64,000 nt of DNA from Adiantum capillus-veneris (Eukaryota > Streptophyta > Polypodiopsida > Polypodiales > Pteridaceae), in NCBI GenBank assembly GCA_014529385.2, contig CM043969.1, positions 31,784,446-31,848,445 on the forward strand, given 5' to 3'. The notes beneath the pieces are model-generated. The model worked only from the letters and a program-made list of their open reading frames with translations, did not search any database and was not told the DNA's origin. Below are positions 56,641-64,000 of this stretch, piece by piece (position 1 is the first letter of the stretch; the number at the start of each line of letters is the position of its first letter). A program made the translations under genes and the position numbers.

Positions 56641-57449
56641 ATATGAACCCCAAAAGGGCTTTGTAATGATCCCTAATTTCAAGGGCTTAAGGATGAAAAA
56701 ATGTGTGGTTTAGGAGACAAGGCCATTGAATGCGGGTATTCTCATAGGCTTTTTTTTAGGTTGTCATAGGCTTTTTGTAGGTTGAAATAGAGGCTAGGGA
56801 GGGAGGAAAGGTACATTCTCTCTCTACCCAAAGAGTGGTGGTCCTTCTGATAATAACTACCCTTCCCCTCTTTCTTTTATCACATCATCAAGGGCATCCA
56901 CAGCCTCAGTCCAAAAAATAACTTTTTAGAAAAAATTCAAAAAAAACTCACTTTTACTCAAAACTTCTCCCCAGCCTATATGTATACCCAAAAAATAATT
57001 TTCTCGCTCAAAATCTCACTGCTAGACTTGCAAAATATGAAACTTTTCACCTTTTTTTATTTCCCTCCAAAACCACTCCCCTTTCTCTCTTTTCTCTATC
57101 CTACTTTTCAAGCACACTCTTCCTCCTTCCCTCCCTTTGTTGCAGGTCCACTCCGTAGCTTTGCTGCAGCTCTCCCCCCCATAGCTCTCCACTCCATAGC
57201 CCTCCTCTCCACTCCGTAGCTCTCCTGCAATTCTCCACTCCATAGCTCTCCTCTCCACTCCATGGCTCTCCTGAAGCTCTCCACCCCATAGCTCTTCACT
57301 CCATAGCTCACCTCTCACTTCGTGCCTCTGCTACAACTCTCCATTCTTTCTTGAGCCGATCTTTATTCCCCTTGCCATGGACCTAGGCGACATTACAAAT
57401 CTCCCATCCACAACAAGATCGTCAAGTTTGGAAATGGTTTCTCTCTCGG
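56641..57449. other. No supported gene; CTCCACTCCATAG-type tandem array
   Basis: Degenerate tandem units of about 19-24 bases (CTCCACTCCATAGCTCTCCT) fill about 57140-57345. Frames through them give only repetitive peptides. The rest is anonymous. Confidence 0.6.
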
Positions 57450-57691
57450 GGGGTTCATTATGTGTAAAACTACCATATCACGTGTGTTCAAGATATGTTT
57501 GTGAAACCCCTTATCTGTGAGTTTTGTTAAGAATATAATGTACCCTTTTCTTTAAAAATCTGTAAGTTTTTTCCAAATTTGAAAAAATAATGCTCTTCTG
57601 TATATATATTTATGTAACTTCAAGAACTTTAAATACCCTTCTGTTGAACTCACGTGATAGGTTACATTTTTATTAGGTGACCTCCCCGGGG
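57450..57691. repeat. 242-bp dispersed repeat, copy 2
   Basis: From GGGGTTCATTATGTGTAAAA to GGTGACCTCCCCGGGG, the same length as copy 1 with scattered substitutions. Confidence 0.85.
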
Positions 57692-57860
57692 TTTCTCTAC
57701 ATGTTCGGTTCCAAAGGATTTTACACCCTCAAAGCGTCATTACTTGCAAACTGCACAACAATGTCGTGGTGCAGGTCACACCGATGTGGACCTTTGGGTG
57801 CATGGTTGCCATCAATGTGTATCCAACATTCAATAGCCTTGCTTCATTCTTATAATATGT

Positions 57861-58283
57861 AGGTAGAGGGGAGCCTTCTTGGATATTGCATTGTCAACTA
57901 TTGGAGCTGATAGCGCACAATGGTCTTTGCATCAATGTCAACTTCTTTCCCATACCACTAGTGGATTGCGCAAAAGGATCTTTCATGCGGAGGAGGAAGT
58001 GGAAACTCTTAAGCTACAGGTGGAAGAGAAGTATGCTAAGATTGCGAAGCTTGAAGATAAGATCCGCATCTTAAAAAGACGTGCAAGGGAACGTAAGTGG
58101 AGCTTCAATGCCATAGAGACTTTATCCCCCGAAGGCGGTGCTAGAAAAAGAAGGGTTATAGCTATACAAGGTACATTTTGCTATGCTCCAATCTGTGCTT
58201 GTGTGGTAATGTTTTTGTCCATTCTTGTAGGAATTTTGTGGTAATGTTTTTGTTCATTCTTGTAGGAATTTTATCCAAGAGCT
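57861..58283 (+). pseudogene. Left part of a coiled-coil gene split by copia-2
   Basis: An exon-like block ends at GTACATTT (about 58172). It reads EEEVETLKLQVEEKYAKIAKLEDKIRILKRR, a strong heptad pattern. A short intron follows, containing a 35-base tandem duplication (GTGGTAATGTTTTTG at 58203 and 58240). An acceptor TTGTAG at 58266 leads into the next exon, which is cut by the transposon after GAGCT at 58283. The exon continues at 63448. I do not recognise the protein. Confidence 0.4.
58279..58283. repeat. Target duplication GAGCT of copia-2 (left)
   Basis: GAGCT is repeated directly after the other LTR at 63448-63452. Confidence 0.9.
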
Positions 58284-58510
58284 TGTTGGAATTAGGGTTG
58301 CAGAGAAACACACACAGCTTGGAGAAGACGAAGGAAGCTCAAGGCACACAATAGAGAGTGTGTTACTTAGTGTGCAATGGAAAGATAGATAGCCCTAGAG
58401 TGATGGGCATATATATAATGCACGGGGGAAAAAACCTCCTAAAGAGGGAAAAAATGCCCCGACGGTCCTAGTGTGTTCACACACATCACTACCACATGTA
58501 TATGGTAACA
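58284..58510 (-). repeat. 3' LTR of copia-2 (227 bp)
   Basis: On the minus strand it runs TGTTACCATATACATG to ATTCCAACA. It differs from the other LTR at about five positions. Confidence 0.93.
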
Positions 58511-58585
58511 AATCCCCCCTGGAGTGATGCGGTGAACGAGAGCTGGCACATGAGTAGAGGGAAGTGCCATGCCCTGAGGACAGGA

Positions 58586-61500
58586 TCAGTCCACAAAGGG
58601 GAGTAAGCCCAAAGCTTTGTGGAAAGCTTCAAGCTTCTCACGAAACAATGCCTTTGTGAAAAGATCTACAAGGTTGTCCTGTGTTGGCACATACGCCAAG
58701 CTGATCTCTCCTGCTGAGAGCCTCTCCCTGACATAGTGGTAATGCACCTCAATGTGCTTTGTGCGAGCATGAAAAACTGGGTTCCTCACAACTGCCAATG
58801 CGCTCTGACTTTCAGTATAGATAGTGTTGGCAGTGTCCTGTCCAACACCCAAATCAGCCATAAGGCGTATGAGCCATACACACTCAACCGTAGCTGTGAA
58901 GACTGCCCTGTACTCAGCCTCACAACTCGAAGTGGCCACAGTAGGTTGCTTCTTGCTCAACCATGATATACATGAACTGCCAAGCATGAAACAAAAACCA
59001 CTTGTGGACACTCGCGTGTCAAAACAACCAGCCCAATCTGAGTCCAAAAAAGCATGTAAGTCTGGCGGCAATGATCCCCCCTTGGGATAAAACAAGCCAA
59101 GATGTAAAGTGCCACTAAGGTAGCGGAAAATACTCTTGACAGCCTGCCAATGCTTAGACCCTGGGCTATGCATAAATCTGCTGACCTATGAGACTGCAAA
59201 CTGAATATCTGGCCTCGTGTTGCATACATAAATGAGGCAGCCAACAGCAGTTTGGTAAAGAGTGACATCAGCAGGATCACCAGCATCATGTTGAATCAAC
59301 TTCAAACCTGTTTCCATGGGAGTGGCAATAGGTTTGCAATCTTCAAGTCCAAACTTACATAGCAATGTCTCTATGTAACTTTTCTGACACAAGGAAATAC
59401 CACCATCACACTGCTTAAACTGTATACCCAAATAATGATGCAACCGCCCCAAATATTTCATCTTGAAAGTAGCATTAAAATCAGCCTTAAATTCAGCAAT
59501 ATGTCTCTCATTTGGTCCAGTGATCAGCAAATCATCAACATAAAGAACCACAATGAGAAGTACATCACCCTCACGCTTTACATACAATGTGCTTTCTGTT
59601 GGACTGTTACGAAAGCCTTGTTTGACCAAATGAGTGTCAGCTTTCTCATACCAAGCACGAGGAGATTGCTTCAACCCATACAAAGCCTTGTTACATTTGC
59701 ACATTTTGTCCTCTTGTCCTTTTATGACAAAACCGCGAGGCTGCGTTACATAAATTTCCTCAAATATGTCACCATTCAAGAAAGCAGTAACAATGTCTGA
59801 TTGATGTACATCCCAAACAAAATGAGCTGTTAATGCACATAGAAAACGCACAGTAGTCATATGACAAGTGGGAGCCAAAGTCTCTTCATAGTCTATGCCT
59901 TTTTGTTGTTCATAACCTTTTGCAACAAGTCAAGCCTTATGGCGATCGATCTCACCATCCGGCTTGCGTTTCAACTTGTAAACCCACTTCGTACCAATGG
60001 CTTTTTTGCCAGGAGGCAAATCACATAAAGCCCATGTGTCATTTTCTATAAGTGCATCATATTCTGATTGCATGGCAGCCATCCAATTTTCTAAATTTTG
60101 TGCTTCATCAAAAGTCAGAGGCTCCTCAACATCATGTAAGCTAGACACAGCCAAAGCATAACAATCTGATGCATAAGATGCATGGCGAGAGCCTGAACGA
60201 GTATGACTAGACAAAGGTGCATACAATTTACTGTCACGCAAGGTGTGCACCAGCCATTTTGGCATACCTCTAGCCTGCTCATTTTCAACCCTTTCCTCAT
60301 CAAGTACATCATGTACATCTACATCAGTAATAGGCTGATCTAGAACATTTTCAGAAACCCCCATAGGCTGTACATTTGCCTCATTGGAACTTACATTCGT
60401 ATTTCCACCACTGAAAAGAGGCAACAAAGTGTCATAAATGTCCTGTGAGCTTACATTACTGTCTTTGGTACATGACAGCAAGGACTGAACAGAATCTTCC
60501 ACAAACACTACATCCCGTGAAACCAGAATACGTTTTGTTTGCGGATGATACAACCTGTAACCTTTGCTTTCAGCTCTATAACCAACAAAAATACATTTGA
60601 CAGCCTTATCATCCAATTTTCTGCACTGCACTTGTGGCACCAAAGCATATGCCAAACAGCCAAAAACACGCATGTGCTAAATAGAAGGCTTTATATCATG
60701 CCATGCTTCATATGGAGTAATAGACTACAAAGCTTTTGTAGGACACCTGTTAAGTACATAAGTGGCACACATGATGGCCTCAAGCCAAAAAGAATGCGGT
60801 AAAGCTTGACTTTTGACCATACATCGTGCCATTTTCGTCAGTGACCTGTTTTTCCTCTCAGGAACACCATTTTGCTGAGTGTATAAGGCACTGTACATTG
60901 GTGTTTTATCCCACGACTAGCCAGAAATGCATTAAATTCATGAGACATACACTCCCCTCCTTGATCGGAATGGAGGGTGCCCATAGTACATTTCGAGACA
61001 TTTTCAGCCATAGCCAGAAATTGTTTGAAGCACATAAAAACTTCGGACTTCTCTTTAAGCAGAAATACCCATGCATGCCTGGAGTAATCATCAATGAAAG
61101 TCACGAAGTATAGGTAATTGCCCAAGGACGGAGTTTGCATGGGCCCACAAACATCATTATGCACAAGCTGCAACCTGCATGTGGCCCGAACTGAACCGTC
61201 CTTTGGAAACTTAGAACGCTGCATCTTACCCAAAATACAGCCTTCACAAACATGTTTGATAGGTGCTTCAAGAGGTGGCAAAGAATCAACCATATCAGAT
61301 TTCTGCAAACGCAGCAAACTGGCAAAATTCAGATGACCAAAACGTGCATGCCAAAGTTTTTCATCTGAAATAGCCCTTGAATCTGCAATAGCATTTGCAA
61401 AATTTTGTCCACACTTGTCATACAAAGTGAGCTTATATAGCCCACGGCACAAAAGGCCAGATGCAACAATTTCATCACCAAAACTGAGATCATGAACTGT

Positions 61501-62859
61501 ACATCTGTCATCCACAAATTTGACTACAAGTCCAAGTCTAGCAAGTGTGGATACAGACAAGAGATTCTTCTTGATCCTAGGTACATAAAGTGCATCAACA
61601 AGTGTGAAGGAACTTCCATTAGCAGCAGTGAGCACAATCTTTCCAACTCCCTGAACTAGATAAGAGGCGTTGTTGGCACAAGTGACTGAATTCCCATGAG
61701 GGACAGACTCAAGAGAGGTAAACAATTCACGATGTGAGGTAATGTGCTTTGTAGCACCACTGTCAAAATACCACACATGTGAATCCGCAGCAACTGACAA
61801 GCATGCATCATGGACAACAGGATTGTAAGTGCACTCTGCGCTAAAAGCCCATTCTGCATCAACATCAGCATTACAGTCTCCTTTCATAGAAGACGCATTT
61901 GTAGTGGAACCAGCATTTGCAGTGGAACCACCCTCTTTCTTATGAGTCTCTTTGGCCTTCAACTTAGGACACGACTTGATCAAGTGATCATTGGCTTTAC
62001 AATAATGGCAACGCGTCTTCTTTTTGCCCTTATCACCAGAATTGCCAGACGAAGTACTGCCAGCAGAAGCATTAGGAACAGAATTTTTTCCACTCGCAGC
62101 AGAACCATAAGAAGTGGTTGCATTACTGTTACCACCCTTTCTTTGAGAAGCAATAAAAGCCTGTTCAACTGCACGCTGCCTAGTCCTGTTTTTTATGGAA
62201 AGTGACTCTTGCAACAGCAATGTGCATAATGCATCAAACTTGACAACTTCAGGATTTCCTTGGGTCATAAGTCTCCAAGTACTAGCAAAAGTCTGGTAGG
62301 AATCTGGTAAGGCATCAAGAACAGTCTGCACAAGGGAACTGTCTGAAATGACTTCACCTGCAAAAATGAGCTGCTCATTGATATCCTTGACACTAGCAAG
62401 GAAAGTGTCCATATCATCTTCCTCATGCATAATCTTCGATTCCGGCTCTTTAAGGCAGCAAAGCAATTTTAGCCTCATTGCGGCTTGCATAAAGACTTGC
62501 TAAAATATCCCAAGCATGTTTTGCAGATTTTGCTGAACGGATGTCAGGAACAATGGTGCGCTTCACAGACAACGCAATCAATGCATGAGCCTGCGCATCC
62601 TTAACATCCCAACGAGCTTGTTCTGCCGTAGGCAAAACAACTCTAACAGCTGCAATCTTGCAGCAAGACCTGCAACGTCCTCAACATCGCCTACATCCTC
62701 AGAACCAAGACGTACATCAATGCCCTGCACAATGTTCCAGACACCCTTTGACACAAGAACATGTTTCATCATATAAGCCCACATAGGGTAGTTGTCCCCA
62801 TCCAACCTGTCCTCAGCAGCAAACATCTTGAACACATCTGTGTTGTTGTTGTCAGCCAT
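58586..62859 (-). pseudogene. copia-2 gag-pol polyprotein with a few frame changes
   Basis: Gag begins MADNNNTDVFKMF at 62859. After frame changes near 62655 and 62455 a 550-codon frame (62490-60838) carries the gag remainder, a CHYCKANDHLIKSC knuckle, protease DSGATKH near 61765, the integrase zinc region (LWHARFGHLNFA, CEGCILGKMQ), and integrase Asp motifs (NDVCGPM, HSDQGGE). After another change the frame 60673-59930 ends integrase and starts reverse transcriptase (AIGTKWVYKLKRKPDG). The frame 59878-59186 has YVDDLLITG, the catalytic Asp pair. RNase H is in 59173-58586 (FLDSDWAG, CEAEYRAVF). Only about five lesions separate it from a complete polyprotein, so it is probably non-functional but young. 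Confidence 0.93.
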
Positions 62860-63220
62860 GGTAAATGATGCACCTGATGTGAAAACTGCCCGAAAATAGG
62901 AGAAACGGAGCGGGAACAACCTGTGCTATATAGCACAAACCTTAGAAGATTATAAGACACCTGTTATGCAGAAAACGGCACTGATAGAAATTCTGCACAA
63001 AATGACGAAATAGTCTGTGTTGTACTGCCTGTAGTGGAAACGGAGGCCGAAATGAGCCCAAATCAAAATTCTGAGCAGACCAGCTTTTCGAGCTTTCCCA
63101 AAATTTTTGTCGACCTTCGATCGCTCGCCAAAGCTCACTGAAATCGGAGAAAGTGAGCAGGCGTGTGCTGGAGCAGCTGGTGACTAAGCCCGGGAGGACG
63201 TGACCTGCTCTGATACCAAT

Positions 63221-63447
63221 TGTTGGAATTAGGGTTGCAGAGAAACACACAAAGCTTGGAGAAGACGAAGGAAGCTCAAGGCACACAGTAGAGAGTGTGT
63301 TACTTAGTGTGCAATGGAAAGATAGATAGCCCTAGAGTGATGGGCATATATATAATGCACGGGGGCAAAAACCTCCTAAAGAGGGAAAAAATGCCCCGGC
63401 GGTCCTAGTGTGTTCACACACATCACTACCACATGTATATGGTAATA
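63221..63447 (-). repeat. 5' LTR of copia-2 (227 bp)
   Basis: On the plus strand it starts TGTTGGAATTAGGG and ends GGTAATA, where the other LTR has GGTAACA. Confidence 0.93.
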
Positions 63448-64000
63448 GAGCTGTGTGGTGGCCACATCCAGGAGGATCTCATCTATTTGTTATGTCTGTG
63501 CAAGAAATCGGATGTCGTAGCCCTTTTACGAGCACCAAATGTAGAACATTCAAACAATGCTATCACAAAGGAGGTGGTGCAAAGGTTATTAAATCTTGTG
63601 AGAGATGTTGATGTATAGAAGCCTTGTGATGAAGTTAGAATTAGTACTAAGGGCTACATTGCCTTATATGGTCTTCTTAAGGATTCTTAAGGAAAAGAGG
63701 AATTAGAGAATGTTTTTCCTATACCAATTAAAGTCAATCTTGCTAAAAAGGCCTCGAACGAAGACATGTAGATTCAAATAGGAGGCTATTTGCACAAGAG
63801 GAGATAATGCCTTCATCCATCTTTACCAAGCGGTCCACAGGAGTTAAGAAATGTGCCAATGTAAGCATAGGTGCAGACAGGGTGGACAAGGGATTTCCTT
63901 ACTCAATGTCAAATAATATTTTGTTGATTTGAGAAGGCTTCAAATGTCAATGATACATTTTTATGGTGTACCACCTAATGGTGAGGCTACAGTAATGTAG
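63448..64000 (+). pseudogene. Right part of the coiled-coil gene split by copia-2
   Basis: After GAGCT the reading is ELCGGHIQEDLIYLLCLC, then SDVVALLRAPNVEHSNNA and KEVVQRLLNLVRDVDV with a TAG at 63616. The same frame continues past it (ISTKGYIALYGLLKD, TAA; EELENVFPIPIKVNLAKKA, TAG), so the gene carries nonsense changes as well as the insertion. It is probably helical. The product is unknown and I cannot tell whether the gene was already dead when the transposon arrived. Confidence 0.4.

Larger units (their letters stand above)
58284..63447 (-). mobile_element. Ty1/copia retrotransposon, copy 2, nearly intact
   Basis: It has 227-bp LTRs with about five differences, GAGCT duplications, a primer-binding site (CTGATACCA on the plus strand, 63209-63218) and a purine tract (AATCCCCCCTGG read on the plus strand at 58511). 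Gag through RNase H are in order on the minus strand. It is the best preserved element here and the most recent of the three copies of this family. Confidence 0.95.

Overview
The window is nuclear DNA of a land plant with a large, repeat-rich genome. The evidence is Ty1/copia, Ty3/gypsy and CACTA elements, LTR elements primed by initiator tRNA-Met, short GT-AG introns, long (GA)n, (TA)n and (GT)n microsatellites, and one S-protein-homologue gene, a plant family. The mix of lineages (a ParB/methyltransferase-like gene, a DFAxNY/SDG/HGKG transposase-like gene) made me think of a non-seed plant such as a fern or lycophyte. That is an impression, not a demonstration. Nearly all coding sequence is transposon-derived or broken.

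Layout. 1-4900: no supported gene. 4900-9500 (+): relic of a multi-exon gene with lysine-rich, coiled-coil and acidic segments, ending in an FCP1-like HAD phosphatase domain; its introns and 3' flank are full of the word TTGGTAC. 10250-11600 (-): relic of a transposase-like gene. 11900-15300 (+): a non-LTR retrotransposon (LINE) with endonuclease and reverse transcriptase largely in one frame. 15870-22000 (+): a multi-exon pseudogene with a DUF8039-like N-terminus, a ParB-like segment, an adenine/cytosine-N4 DNA methyltransferase-like domain and an FCP1-like HAD domain. This is the most unusual gene in the window. 22200-23960: tandem repeats and a GA-rich island.

23980-38990 is a three-level nest. 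A gypsy relic (-) is split inside its protease by a 13.2 kb LTR element (24425-37622; 177-bp LTRs, TATTC target duplication, no recognised gag-pol). That element in turn contains a complete-ended CACTA transposon (25150-30055; ATT duplication). 39213-44799 is a copia element (+) whose 5' LTR is split by a MITE. 47480-48836 is a degraded fragment of the same copia family. 58284-63447 is a younger copy on the minus strand, inserted into a coiled-coil gene relic.

50449-50853 is the only intact, apparently conventional gene: a small secreted S-protein-homologue in a GC-rich island with a TATA box. 52108-56640 is a second copia family in an LTR-internal-LTR-internal arrangement, carrying a second MITE that folds into an almost full-length hairpin.

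The genes do not form a pathway. The window records successive insertions, and the only likely host protein product is the secreted S-protein-homologue.
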